Assembly: GCF_003987275.1 (NCBI RefSeq)
Contig: NZ_PIQF01000005.1
Span: 1-64,000, forward strand
Direction: 5' to 3'
DNA length: 64,000 bases
DNA from: Idiomarina seosinensis
Lineage (GTDB): Bacteria; Pseudomonadota; Gammaproteobacteria; Enterobacterales; Alteromonadaceae
The position numbers and the translations under genes are program-made. The notes beneath the pieces were generated by a model. The model was not told the origin of the DNA, did not search any database, and saw only the letters and a program-made list of their open reading frames with translations. Positions 29,728 to 39,132 of the stretch are shown piece by piece. Each line of letters opens with the position of its first letter. The first letter of the stretch is position 1.

Positions 29728-30444
29728 ATGAGTCAGTTTAAAAGTGCTGAAGAAGCCGCCGCAGCGGGCAAGTATGTGCGTACCGTAAGAAGCTTTGTAA
29801 AAAGAGAAGGTCGCTTAACCAAAGGGCAGGCCGCAGCGATTGAGCGGCAGTGGCCAAAGATGGGCTTAAACCTGAACAATGGCTTGCTTGATTTTCAAAA
29901 AGTATTTGGCAATGACAATCCAGTAACTTTCGAAATTGGCTTTGGCATGGGCCATTCTTTAGTTGAAATGGCCGCTGCCGAACCAGCGCGTAACTTTATT
30001 GGAGTAGAAGTACACGAACCAGGAGTTGGCGCTTGCCTGATGGCAGCAGAGCAAGCTGGTGTTAATAACCTTCGGTTATACAATGACGACGCGGTCGAAG
30101 TGCTTAAACAATGTGTTGCCGATCAGTCACTGGATACGGTTCAAATTTTCTTCCCCGATCCATGGCATAAAAAGCGTCATCATAAGCGTCGTATTATTCA
30201 ACCAGAGTTCGTCCAGCAGTTGGTGCAGAAAATCCAGCTAGGTGGAACCCTGCATCTGGCCACCGACTGGGAAAACTACGCGGAACACATGCTCGAGGTG
30301 TTAAACAACACTCCTAACCTGGAAAATACCTCAACCACTAACGACTACGTACCACGCCCACAAAGTCGCCCCAGCACCAAGTTCGAACAACGTGGTGAAC
30401 GCAAAGGCCACGGCGTCTGGGACTTAGTATTCAAAGTCCGCTAA
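29728..30444 (+). CDS. trmB: tRNA (guanine-N7-)-methyltransferase
   Basis: [32 protein letters not shown]; start MSQF chosen because the upstream part of ORF 29671 overlaps the terminator. Confidence 0.95.
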   Translation: MSQFKSAEEAAAAGKYVRTVRSFVKREGRLTKGQAAAIERQWPKMGLNLNNGLLDFQKVFGNDNPVTFEIGFGMGHSLVEMAAAEPARNFIGVEVHEPGVGACLMAAEQAGVNNLRLYNDDAVEVLKQCVADQSLDTVQIFFPDPWHKKRHHKRRIIQPEFVQQLVQKIQLGGTLHLATDWENYAEHMLEVLNNTPNLENTSTTNDYVPRPQSRPSTKFEQRGERKGHGVWDLVFKVR

Positions 30445-30484
30445 GTCTGGGAGCGAGCCGCGGGGCAATAATAAAGCTTTAGCC

Positions 30485-30645
30485 GAGTGGTGGTTCGAGA
30501 GAACGCTTCGGTCAGGCTTCGAGGCCTCTCATCCGGGAACCGCTGCAAGCACGTCCGTGTGGCTTGTTTCCGGCCATCCATGGCCTCCAACATTCCCGGA
30601 TGAGAGGCCTCAAATCCTAACGCGCGTTCTCTCGAACCACCACTC
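30485..30645. repeat. Long interrupted hairpin A (core in minus orientation)
   Basis: Perfect 22-bp outer stem 30485-30506/30624-30645 and 19-bp inner stem 30521-30539/30593-30611 enclosing a 53-nt core (30540-30592). Confidence 0.9.
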
Positions 30646-30657
30646 GAATCCGGCTCA

Positions 30658-30804
30658 GTAGTAATAGCCTAGCGGCATAACACGGGTCCCCCAATCAGAG
30701 GGTGTCGAAGGCCAGGGATGGCCTGAGACAAGCGCACACGGACGTGCTCGTAGCGTCCCTCTGATTGGGGGACCCGTGTTATGCCAAAGCTAGGTTATTG
30801 CTAC
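30658..30804. repeat. Long interrupted hairpin B (core in plus orientation)
   Basis: Perfect 29-bp stem 30674-30702/30757-30785, outer 16-bp stem 30658-30673/30789-30804 with two G-U-compatible differences; 54-nt core 30703-30756 matches the reverse complement of hairpin A core. Confidence 0.9.
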
Positions 30805-30810
30805 CCACGC

Positions 30811-31968
30811 CTAAAGTAGTGTTTCGAGTACTGAGTTTAGGTAGCGGTGGCCGGTTGGGGTTAGTTGCCAGTGGCCGGGGGTTTCGGTTACCCAGCGCTG
30901 GGTTATGGCCTGTTGCAGTTTTAGCGAGGCTTGGCTTGCGGGTAGTCCGGTGGTTTGTTCGAAACGTTGTTTTGAGACAGGTTCTAATAGTCGTAATTGG
31001 TTCATGAAAAACTCAAAATAACGTTCTTCCGGAGTTATCTCGGTTAACTGATAGCGAAGCTCTCGGGTTAAATCTAAATAGCCCTGTGGGTGTTTGATCT
31101 TTTCACAGCGGATAATCCGATTGTCTTCCGCAACTGTCACTTTACTGTGTGCACCACAACCAATACCTAAGTAGTCACCGTATTGCCAATAATTGCGGTT
31201 ATGGCTGCTTTGATGGCCTGGCTTGGCGTAAGCACTGACTTCGTACTGTTGGTAGCCTGCTTGCTGCAATAACTCGTGGCCGGCCTGATAAATATCCCAG
31301 AGCGTATCGTCATCAGGTAACTCTGGCGGTTTACTGGCAAACGACGTGTTAGGCTCTATGGTTAATTGATACCAGGAAATATGTGGTGGCTGCAGTGCTA
31401 TTACTTGTTTCAGGTCATCTAACGCAGCTGCTAGCGTCTGATCCGGCAAACCATGCATCAAGTCCAGGTTAAAGCTATTTAGCGGCAGTTGGCTTGCGTG
31501 AGCGGCGGCGGCTCTTGCCTGGACCGGGTCGTGAATACGCCCCAGCGCGGTTAGCTGGTGTTGCTGTAAGCTTTGCACGCCGATAGATAAGCGGTTAATA
31601 CCGGCTTTTACAAAGTCGGCAAACTTTTCTGTCTCGAAAGTACCCGGGTTGGCTTCTAGCGTTACTTCGCAATCGGGGGCTAAGTGCACTCGCTGACGGA
31701 TACCGTCCATCAGACGCTGGATCGCATTGGCGGAGAAGACACTAGGTGTGCCTCCGCCAATGAATATGGAGTGAATCGAGCGCTGCTGAACCCACTCAAG
31801 ATCTGCGCTTAGATCGTCTAATAGGCGGCTTACGTACGCTTGTTCAGGAACGCTCCCTTTAAGCTTGTGCGAATTAAAGTCGCAGTAGGGGCATTTTTGT
31901 ATGCACCAAGGTATGTGCACATACAATGATAATTCGGGTAGTCGCAATGGTTCCTGATGCTGGCTCAT
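30811..31968 (-). CDS. hemW: Radical SAM heme chaperone HemW
   Basis: YVHIPWCIQKCPYCDFNSHK; FIGGGTPSVF; RLSIGVQSLQ. Confidence 0.95.
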   Translation of the reverse strand: MSQHQEPLRLPELSLYVHIPWCIQKCPYCDFNSHKLKGSVPEQAYVSRLLDDLSADLEWVQQRSIHSIFIGGGTPSVFSANAIQRLMDGIRQRVHLAPDCEVTLEANPGTFETEKFADFVKAGINRLSIGVQSLQQHQLTALGRIHDPVQARAAAAHASQLPLNSFNLDLMHGLPDQTLAAALDDLKQVIALQPPHISWYQLTIEPNTSFASKPPELPDDDTLWDIYQAGHELLQQAGYQQYEVSAYAKPGHQSSHNRNYWQYGDYLGIGCGAHSKVTVAEDNRIIRCEKIKHPQGYLDLTRELRYQLTEITPEERYFEFFMNQLRLLEPVSKQRFEQTTGLPASQASLKLQQAITQRWVTETPGHWQLTPTGHRYLNSVLETLL

Positions 31969-32588
31969 TAATAGCCTGCGGTTAGCTGGGTAAGTAACTG
32001 TGTTAACGCTTTACCGCGATGGCTTAAAGCCTGTTTATCGTCGCGACTTAGTTGCGCTGCGGAACATTGCTTGTCAGCGACCCAGAACACGGGATCATAA
32101 CCAAAGCCGCCATCACCCTGCGGCGCGTTAAGTATCTCGCCACGCCATTGGCCGTGGCAAATCAATGGTGTTGGATCAGCCGCATGAGCTAAATAGACCA
32201 GCACGCAATGGAAGGTTGCCTGACGCTGCTGTGAGCTAACATCTGATAACTCGTTAAGCAGCTTATTAATGTTGTCCTGATCGCTACAACCGACCCCTGC
32301 GTACCGGGCAGAAAAAACGCCAGGTTCGCCATCAAGTGCGTCTACGGCTAATCCCGAATCATCGGCAATAGCCGGCAGGCCGGTATGCTGGCAGGCGTGT
32401 CGTGCTTTAATAATGGCATTTTCGACAAACGCCAGACCGGTTTCTTCTGCTTCGGCGAAATCCCATTTAGACTGGGGGTGAACTTGCCAAGAGGCGGTGG
32501 TCGGGTGCTGGGCCAGCATTGCTTGTAGCTCTTTCACTTTGCCTAAGTTGCCGGTAGCCAGTACTATTTCTTTAGCTTTACGATTCAT
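31968..32588 (-). CDS. rdgB: XTP/dITP diphosphatase
   Basis: EIVLATGNLGKVKEL, ADDSGLAVDALDGEPGVFSARYAG; start MNRK favoured over ORF start 32621. Confidence 0.93.
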   Translation of the reverse strand: MNRKAKEIVLATGNLGKVKELQAMLAQHPTTASWQVHPQSKWDFAEAEETGLAFVENAIIKARHACQHTGLPAIADDSGLAVDALDGEPGVFSARYAGVGCSDQDNINKLLNELSDVSSQQRQATFHCVLVYLAHAADPTPLICHGQWRGEILNAPQGDGGFGYDPVFWVADKQCSAAQLSRDDKQALSHRGKALTQLLTQLTAGY

Positions 32589-32675
32589 AACCTTAAATTC
32601 GTCGTATACAGTTTCAGCCATGATATCATGGCAAATAACAAATGGCAGGAACTCAATTGTTTAAGGAGAGCCAGT

Positions 32676-34403
32676 TTGGGCACAGCTAATACGCTGCTAC
32701 TTATCTGTGGAGTGTTATTGGTCGTTAGTATTCTGGCCGGTGTTCTCTCGAACCGGCTTGGTGCTCCGATCCTATTGACGTTTCTGGTGGTTGGGATGCT
32801 GGCCGGCACAGATGGTGTTATTGGGCTGAGCTTCGACAACCCTGATATTGCCTTTTTCATTGGTTCTACCGCACTTGTAATTATTCTCTTTGATGGCGGT
32901 ATGCGCACCAACCCTCAGCGCTTTAGAGTCGCCTTATGGCCGGCCATAAGTCTTGCTACCGTGGGGGTGGCAATAACCTGTACCTTGGTCGCCTCGGCTG
33001 CCGTCTACTGGTTTAATTTACCCTGGCCGGCTGCGCTGCTGATCGGCGCTATTCTCAGCTCGACGGATGCAGCAGCAGTATTCGGTATTTTTCAGTCGCA
33101 GGGCTTACAAATCAAAGAGCGGGTTGGTGCTACTCTGGAAATAGAATCGGGTAGCAACGATCCAATGGCTGTTATTTTAACCCTGACAATGACTGCTGCG
33201 GTTGCTAACGGCACCTTTGATGTTTGGTACTGGATGATCGGTGAGGTTATCTGGCAGTTAGCGGGTGGTTTAGTGTTTGGCTTTGTTGGCGGTCGGCTAT
33301 TCATTATCGCGGCCCGAAAGCTGCCCTTGAGCTTTTCATTTTTTCCCCTGTTAGCGGTTGCCAGCGCGGTTATGATTTATGCCTTTACCGCTACACTAAA
33401 CGCCAGTGGCTTTCTAGCGGTGTATTTAATGGGTTTTGTGATCGGCAATGCCCGGCTACCCCAATTAGTTCATATTTTACATGTGCAGGATGGTCTGGCG
33501 TGGCTGGCGCAAATTACCATGTTCCTGATTTTGGGCTTACTGGTAACGCCATCACACTTGCTGGCATATGCTCCGGTTGCTTTAGGAATCGCCTTTGCTT
33601 TGATATTTATTGCGCGTCCGATCGCAGTGTTTATAAGCTTGTTACCATTTTCGTTCCCCTGGCGAGAACAGCTGTTTATGAGCTGGGTGGGGCTGCGCGG
33701 CGCCGTACCGATTATTTTAGCGTTATTCCCCTGGCTTAGCGGTGTCGAGCAGCAAGAGCTGTATTTTGACATTGCCTTCGTGGTGGTTATGGTATCGTTA
33801 TTGATTCAGGGTTGGACGATTGCGCCAATGGCGCGTTGGCTTAAGTTAGAAGTTCCCAAACGGCCGCAGCCACAGCAACGTATGCCATTATCCGCCGTGG
33901 CCAGTAAAGAATCGTTAGAAGTGTGGCTGTATCAAATTGATAAAGATTCACCAGCCTGTGATCATAACTGGAGTGAGCTAAAGCTAACCGCACCCGCCAC
34001 TTTTATGGGGTTAATTCGGGAGGGTGAATGGATCCAGCCTGAGACACAACCGCAAGTGGAAGAAGGTGATGGTTTGCTGGTTGCAGCGACCGTAAAAGAT
34101 ATCGATGAAGTGAGTCGGATCTTAGCTTCAGGTGGGCAAGGCTTAAAAATTAATGATAAAGGTTTCTTCGGCGACTTTAGTTTGCGCGGTGATTTAACCT
34201 TTGCTGAGTTATCCAATGTTTACCCGCTGGGTGATGTAAAGGACACATTGTTGGCCAAAACATTAACCGATTACTTTACCGAGAAGTTTCACCGGAGGGT
34301 TGTTATTGGAGATAATATTGCCGTTGGCGACGTTATTCTTACAGTGCGCGAAATTGATGATTCCGGCGAAGCTAAATCACTTGGCATTAAAGCAAAAGAG
34401 TGA
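32676..34403 (+). CDS. K+/H+ antiporter, CPA1 (NhaP2/CvrA) family
   Basis: Multi-TM with GSNDPMA and C-terminal TrkA-C-like region; TTG start at 32676 preceded by SD AAGGAG. Confidence 0.88.
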   Translation: MGTANTLLLICGVLLVVSILAGVLSNRLGAPILLTFLVVGMLAGTDGVIGLSFDNPDIAFFIGSTALVIILFDGGMRTNPQRFRVALWPAISLATVGVAITCTLVASAAVYWFNLPWPAALLIGAILSSTDAAAVFGIFQSQGLQIKERVGATLEIESGSNDPMAVILTLTMTAAVANGTFDVWYWMIGEVIWQLAGGLVFGFVGGRLFIIAARKLPLSFSFFPLLAVASAVMIYAFTATLNASGFLAVYLMGFVIGNARLPQLVHILHVQDGLAWLAQITMFLILGLLVTPSHLLAYAPVALGIAFALIFIARPIAVFISLLPFSFPWREQLFMSWVGLRGAVPIILALFPWLSGVEQQELYFDIAFVVVMVSLLIQGWTIAPMARWLKLEVPKRPQPQQRMPLSAVASKESLEVWLYQIDKDSPACDHNWSELKLTAPATFMGLIREGEWIQPETQPQVEEGDGLLVAATVKDIDEVSRILASGGQGLKINDKGFFGDFSLRGDLTFAELSNVYPLGDVKDTLLAKTLTDYFTEKFHRRVVIGDNIAVGDVILTVREIDDSGEAKSLGIKAKE

Positions 34404-34411
34404 GCATGTGC

Positions 34412-34846
34412 TCACTCTTGATAAAATTGCTGTTCAAACTCCAGTGTGGGGTTTATTTTGCCTTGTTGTGGCAGGGTGATGTTAAAACGCATCCAGTCTT
34501 CATCACCAAAGATAAAGCTAGCGATGTAATAAACCGCATCACCTTCGGTGATTTCCTCAAACTCTAGCGTTTGCACCCCACCACGCGGATTACTGACAAA
34601 GCCTTTAGGTTTAACGCTCTGTGCGGCCCCGGTTTCTTTATCCAATATTGATAAATTAATCAGGCCGCGTTTTTCGCTCCGGGTAATGCCGTATTCAGCA
34701 GCTACTTCAGGCGTTAAAAAAGTGGAATTAAAGGCGCTATAATGCACCTCCCAAGGGCCTAACTGCTGCTTTTGTTCCGCCATAACCGGGCTGCTAAAAA
34801 GAGCGGTCAATAGCATCCCGCTGATTACCTGCTTAATTAACCCCAT
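34412..34846 (-). CDS. DUF4426-like periplasmic protein
   Basis: Signal peptide; LGPWEVHYSAFNSTFLTPEVAAEYGI; gene order yggT-DUF4426. Confidence 0.7.
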   Translation of the reverse strand: MGLIKQVISGMLLTALFSSPVMAEQKQQLGPWEVHYSAFNSTFLTPEVAAEYGITRSEKRGLINLSILDKETGAAQSVKPKGFVSNPRGGVQTLEFEEITEGDAVYYIASFIFGDEDWMRFNITLPQQGKINPTLEFEQQFYQE

Positions 34847-34857
34847 TGTATCACTCC

Positions 34858-35385
34858 TTAAACACCAATTAGTACGCGTAAAAACTGCAACGCAATAATG
34901 ACAATAAGGACGGATAAATCCAGTCCACCGATAGGCGGTATAACCCTGCGTACAGGCGCTAATAAAGGTTCTGTTAATTGGTGAAGCATGGCTTCCATCG
35001 GGTTATAGCCTTGTGAAAACCAACTCAGTATCGCCCGAATAATCAGTATCCAGAACAGCATAGAAAGTAAGCTGCTAATGGTTGTTAGTACCCCCTGAAC
35101 AATAATTGGCAGGGCGGCTAAACCGTAGCCATTCAACCAGATTAAGGCGGTAATTTTTAACATTCCCAACGCCAGCGCAAGCGCAACGCTGGCAGTATCA
35201 AGCCTGCCCGCCATTGGCAACAGTTTGCGTAACGGCGCGATTACCGGTTGTGTTGCTTTAACCACAAACTGGCTCAATGGGTTGTAATAGTCCGCTTTTA
35301 CCAGTTGCATCCATACTCGTAATAAAACGATGATTAGATACAAATCGATAATGGTCGCGACCAAAAAGGTCATCGCGTTATTCAT
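34858..35385 (-). CDS. yggT: YggT family membrane protein
   Basis: Two repeated hydrophobic modules NPLSQFVVKATQPVIAPLRKLLP / NPMEAMLHQLTEPLLAPVRRVIPP. Confidence 0.92.
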   Translation of the reverse strand: MNNAMTFLVATIIDLYLIIVLLRVWMQLVKADYYNPLSQFVVKATQPVIAPLRKLLPMAGRLDTASVALALALGMLKITALIWLNGYGLAALPIIVQGVLTTISSLLSMLFWILIIRAILSWFSQGYNPMEAMLHQLTEPLLAPVRRVIPPIGGLDLSVLIVIIALQFLRVLIGV

Positions 35386-35393
35386 CTCTGCTC

Positions 35394-36224
35394 CTAAAAC
35401 AGCTTAGCCATTTCTTGGTTACGGTTGACGGCTGCTTTGACCGCGTCGGCGGAAATATTGTGCAACTCGCGTTGCTGATAAGTTTCGACACCCTTAGCTG
35501 TCGAGCCGCCTTTGCTGGTGACTTGCTTACGCAGGTCTTCTAACGATAAATCGCTTTCTTTAGCCATTTGGGCTGCGCCTAAGCAGGTCTGTTGAACCAT
35601 CGCCCGGGCTTTTTCTGGATCAAAACCAAGTTCTACCGCGCCTTTGGCGAGACTGTCCATAAACTCGAAAAAGTATGCCGGACCGCTACCGGCGACCGCA
35701 CCCAATATATCCAGTTGGTCTTCATCGCTGACCCACAAGGTTTCACCGACCCCGTTAAAGGCTTCTGTCACATAACTTTTGTCAGCGTCATTAACGCTAT
35801 CGTCGGCAACTAGCCCAGACATCCCCTGGCCGACTAAAGAGGGTGTGTTTGGCATAACCCGGATAATTTTGATGTCGTCGCCTAAATACTGACGGTATTT
35901 AGGGATACGAATACCCGCTGCTATGGTAATAATGAGCTTATCGGCTAAATTGTCGATATGCTGTTTAAGGTGATCACAAACCTCGGCCATTAGCTGAGGT
36001 TTTACTGCCAAGACAATCGCGTCGGCTGCATTTACCACCTCTAAGTTATCCTGACTGGTGTTAACGCCCAACTCCGACTTCATTTTGTCTAACTTACCGG
36101 TACTAGGATTGCTAATCCACACTTTTTCAGCGGGGTAGCCACTTTTACACATGCCACCAACGATGCTTTGTGTCATATTTCCTGCGCCGATAAAGGCAAT
36201 ATTACGGATATCGTTCATTATCAC
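35394..36224 (-). CDS. proC: Pyrroline-5-carboxylate reductase
   Basis: IAFIGAGNMTQSIVGGM; GSGPAYFFEFMDSLAKGAVELG. Confidence 0.95.
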   Translation of the reverse strand: MIMNDIRNIAFIGAGNMTQSIVGGMCKSGYPAEKVWISNPSTGKLDKMKSELGVNTSQDNLEVVNAADAIVLAVKPQLMAEVCDHLKQHIDNLADKLIITIAAGIRIPKYRQYLGDDIKIIRVMPNTPSLVGQGMSGLVADDSVNDADKSYVTEAFNGVGETLWVSDEDQLDILGAVAGSGPAYFFEFMDSLAKGAVELGFDPEKARAMVQQTCLGAAQMAKESDLSLEDLRKQVTSKGGSTAKGVETYQQRELHNISADAVKAAVNRNQEMAKLF

Positions 36225-36928
36225 TCCCGTTGTCCAAAAATTGCTGTTCCAATACGCACCATATTAGCACCCTCGAGTACCGCTTGTCGCATATCGCCAC
36301 TCATTCCCATGGACAAAGTATCCACCGAGTCACCGTAGCTGGCTTGCAGTTGTTGGTATAGCGCGCGCATTTGCGCGAAGCTTTGCTGTTGCTGGGCACT
36401 ATCTGTATTGGCTTTTAGTATGGTCATTAAGCCACGTAACTTAAGCTGTTGGCAATTATTCACATACTCTGCCAGCTGCTCAACCTGTGCCGGTGCTAAA
36501 CCTGACTTATTGTCGTCATCATCAATATTCACCTGTAGCAAGATATTGAGTGGCGGTAGGTCTGCCGGGCGCTGTTCATTTAAACGGCGGGCGATTTTTT
36601 CGCGCTCCACACTTTGCACCCAGTCAAAGTGGGTTGCGACATCTTTGGTTTTATTTGACTGTAAGGGACCAATAAAATGCCAGGTTAGCGTTTCGTCTTG
36701 TAACTCGGCTATTTTGGTAACACCTTCTTGTACGTAGTTCTCGGCAAACTGACGTTGTCCGGCATCAGCCGCAGCCCGAACCGCATCACTGCTGTGTCGT
36801 TTGCTGACGGCGACCAGCGTAACCTGGTTAACGTAGGCTGACTCATTTGCTAAGTTCGCCAATTGTTGCTCTATCTGAGTCAGGTTTTTTGCTATGGTCT
36901 CTGCCGTTTTCTCTGCTACCTTAGTCAC
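36221..36928 (-). CDS. yggS: YggS family PLP-homeostasis protein
   Basis: LVAVSKRHSSDAVRAA; FAENYVQEGVTKI; WHFIGPLQSNK; LSMGMSGDM. Confidence 0.94.
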   Translation of the reverse strand: MTKVAEKTAETIAKNLTQIEQQLANLANESAYVNQVTLVAVSKRHSSDAVRAAADAGQRQFAENYVQEGVTKIAELQDETLTWHFIGPLQSNKTKDVATHFDWVQSVEREKIARRLNEQRPADLPPLNILLQVNIDDDDNKSGLAPAQVEQLAEYVNNCQQLKLRGLMTILKANTDSAQQQQSFAQMRALYQQLQASYGDSVDTLSMGMSGDMRQAVLEGANMVRIGTAIFGQRE

Positions 36929-36959
36929 ATCTATCGTCCTTAGCTTTTAGAGAATCACT

Positions 36960-37994
36960 ATGAATGTTACTGATTTACTAGCCTTTAGTATGAAACAATC
37001 CGCTTCGGATTTACATCTCTCTGCGGGCAGTGTCCCCATGATACGAGTAGATGGCGACATTAGGTCATTAAATCAACCTGCGCATGAGCCCGCTGAACTC
37101 AAGTCAATGTTATTTGATATTATGGCGGAACCGCAGCGCGAAGAGTATGAACGGGAGTTTGAATGTGATTTCTCTTTTACTCTAGAGAATATCGCTCGCT
37201 TCCGGGTCAATGTATTTACCCAACGTAAGGGCATTGCGGCAGCGTTTCGGATGATCCCGAACGACATTCTGACGTTAGATGACCTGGCGGCTCCGCCAAT
37301 ATTTAAGGATATTGTAGACGCACCGCGCGGATTGGTGTTGGTTACCGGGCCAACGGGGTCTGGTAAATCAACCACGCTGGCAGCGATGCTTGATCATATT
37401 AATCAGTCGCGTTCACAGCATATTCTGACGATTGAAGATCCCATTGAGTTTGTGCATAACAATAAAAAAAGTCTGGTCAGTCAACGTGAGGTGCATCGTG
37501 ACACTCGCTCATTTGAAGCCGCGTTGCGCTCGGCTTTACGCGAGGACCCGGATGTTATTCTAGTGGGTGAAATGCGTGATTTAGAAACTATTCGGCTGGC
37601 GATGACTGCTGCCGAGACCGGTCATCTGGTACTAGGTACTTTGCATACCACATCAGCGCCTAAGACGATTGACCGGATTATTGACGTGTTTCCTGGCGAT
37701 GATAAGCCGATGGTACGGTCGATGTTATCGGAGTCTTTGCGGGCAGTAATTTCGCAGACATTGTTGAAGCGTGTTGGTGGTGGCCGGGTTGCTGCACATG
37801 AAATTATGTTGAGTAATTCCGCAATAAAAAACCTGATCCGAGAAGATAAAGTCGCGCAAATGTATTCAGCGATACAAACTGGCGGAGAGAGAGGAATGCA
37901 AACACTCGATCAGGCATTAAAGAAATTGGTTGCGCGGGGCGATATAGAAGTTGATGAGGCGCGACGCTGCGCGGTGACTAAAGAGGATTTTTAA
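36960..37994 (+). CDS. pilT: Type IV pilus twitching motility ATPase
   Basis: SASDLHLSAGSVPMIRVDGDI; GPTGSGKSTTLAAMLDHIN; AETGHLVLGTLHTTSA. Confidence 0.92.
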   Translation: MNVTDLLAFSMKQSASDLHLSAGSVPMIRVDGDIRSLNQPAHEPAELKSMLFDIMAEPQREEYEREFECDFSFTLENIARFRVNVFTQRKGIAAAFRMIPNDILTLDDLAAPPIFKDIVDAPRGLVLVTGPTGSGKSTTLAAMLDHINQSRSQHILTIEDPIEFVHNNKKSLVSQREVHRDTRSFEAALRSALREDPDVILVGEMRDLETIRLAMTAAETGHLVLGTLHTTSAPKTIDRIIDVFPGDDKPMVRSMLSESLRAVISQTLLKRVGGGRVAAHEIMLSNSAIKNLIREDKVAQMYSAIQTGGERGMQTLDQALKKLVARGDIEVDEARRCAVTKEDF

Positions 37995-39046
37995 TGATAT
38001 CGAGGGTTGTTTCGGCGTTCATTATCGGTTTACTGCTGAGCGTATCCAGCGGGCCTGCTAATGCACAGCAGTCAACACGAGTTGCCTTTGGTTGTTGTTT
38101 TAATCATAGCGAACGGCAGCCGGTATTTGATGGACTGCATCGGTCAGACCCGGAAGTGTTTGTTTTTTTAGGAAACGTACTGGACGTCGATGCGGATGAT
38201 ATGGACGACATGCTGGAGGCCTACGAAGTATTTAACCGTTTTAGAGGTCCTAAAGTATTGCGCAGACAGTCGGCGGTGATGTCAGTATGGAACCTTACGG
38301 ATTATCGTATTGACGGTCATACTGGCGCTAATAACCCGGCCAAGCACGCGGTCAAAAATCATTTTTTGACCTACTGGCGTGAACCGATTTCATCACCAAG
38401 GATGTTCCAGGAACATGGCCTCGCAAAAAGCATTATTATCGGAAATGAGCCGCAACGAGTTCAGGTTATCGTGTTAGATGGCCGCTGGAACCGAGACGCC
38501 TTAACTCAGGTTGGCTGGTTTGAACGCGTCGCCAGGAGCATGGATGAGCAACTTGGACCCTATTTACGCAACCCAGCCGGACGTTTGCTGGGAGAAGCTC
38601 AGTGGCAATGGCTTGCCGAGCAGTTGCAAAAACCAGCTGAAGTCCGGGTGTTAATGAGTGCCACGCCTTTTTACGCGCCGGCAAACGGTTATGACAGTTG
38701 GGCAATGTACTCTCAGGAGCAACAACGTTTAGAACAGTTATTACAAGAATTACAGCCAGAAGGACTGGTATTAGCTGTCGGCGACCGTGGGTTTGGCGAA
38801 TTTTCTAAAGTAGAAGGTGTTGTTGATTACCCACTATGGCAGGTGACTGCGGGCTGGATGTCTGCTGAGAATCAGGATGCTTATAACTCTGATGTTCGGA
38901 ACGGGGCTGCCTATCCCAAATCTCGATATGGACAAATTGAGGTGTTGTGGAGAGACACGCCCGAGCTCAAATTGTCGTTAAGAGACGTTGATGGCCGGCC
39001 GTTGACTACTAAAACGCTGCTATTGCCTAAGGTTAGTCCGAACTAA
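37994..39046 (+). CDS. Secreted PhoD-like metallophosphatase-fold protein with degenerate metal-binding motifs
   Basis: Signal peptide; RLLGEAQWQWLAEQLQKPAEVRVLMSATPF as in the PhoD-like family; expected FLGD, WDDHDYG and GDRH motifs read FLGN, WNLTDYR, GDRG. Confidence 0.75.
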   Translation: MISRVVSAFIIGLLLSVSSGPANAQQSTRVAFGCCFNHSERQPVFDGLHRSDPEVFVFLGNVLDVDADDMDDMLEAYEVFNRFRGPKVLRRQSAVMSVWNLTDYRIDGHTGANNPAKHAVKNHFLTYWREPISSPRMFQEHGLAKSIIIGNEPQRVQVIVLDGRWNRDALTQVGWFERVARSMDEQLGPYLRNPAGRLLGEAQWQWLAEQLQKPAEVRVLMSATPFYAPANGYDSWAMYSQEQQRLEQLLQELQPEGLVLAVGDRGFGEFSKVEGVVDYPLWQVTAGWMSAENQDAYNSDVRNGAAYPKSRYGQIEVLWRDTPELKLSLRDVDGRPLTTKTLLLPKVSPN

Positions 39047-39132
39047 GCTGCGACAGTTTTGGCAGATTGACGATAAAAAATACGTTAAACTGTTGTCTTC
39101 TTGAGGTTATTGCGACAGAGCGCGAGTGAGTT

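Noticed and set aside
30765-31007. 80-aa plus-strand ORF (MGDPCYAKARLLLP...)
   Set aside because: Starts inside the right arm of hairpin B and runs antisense into hemW; best explained by the hairpin sequence and not a gene.
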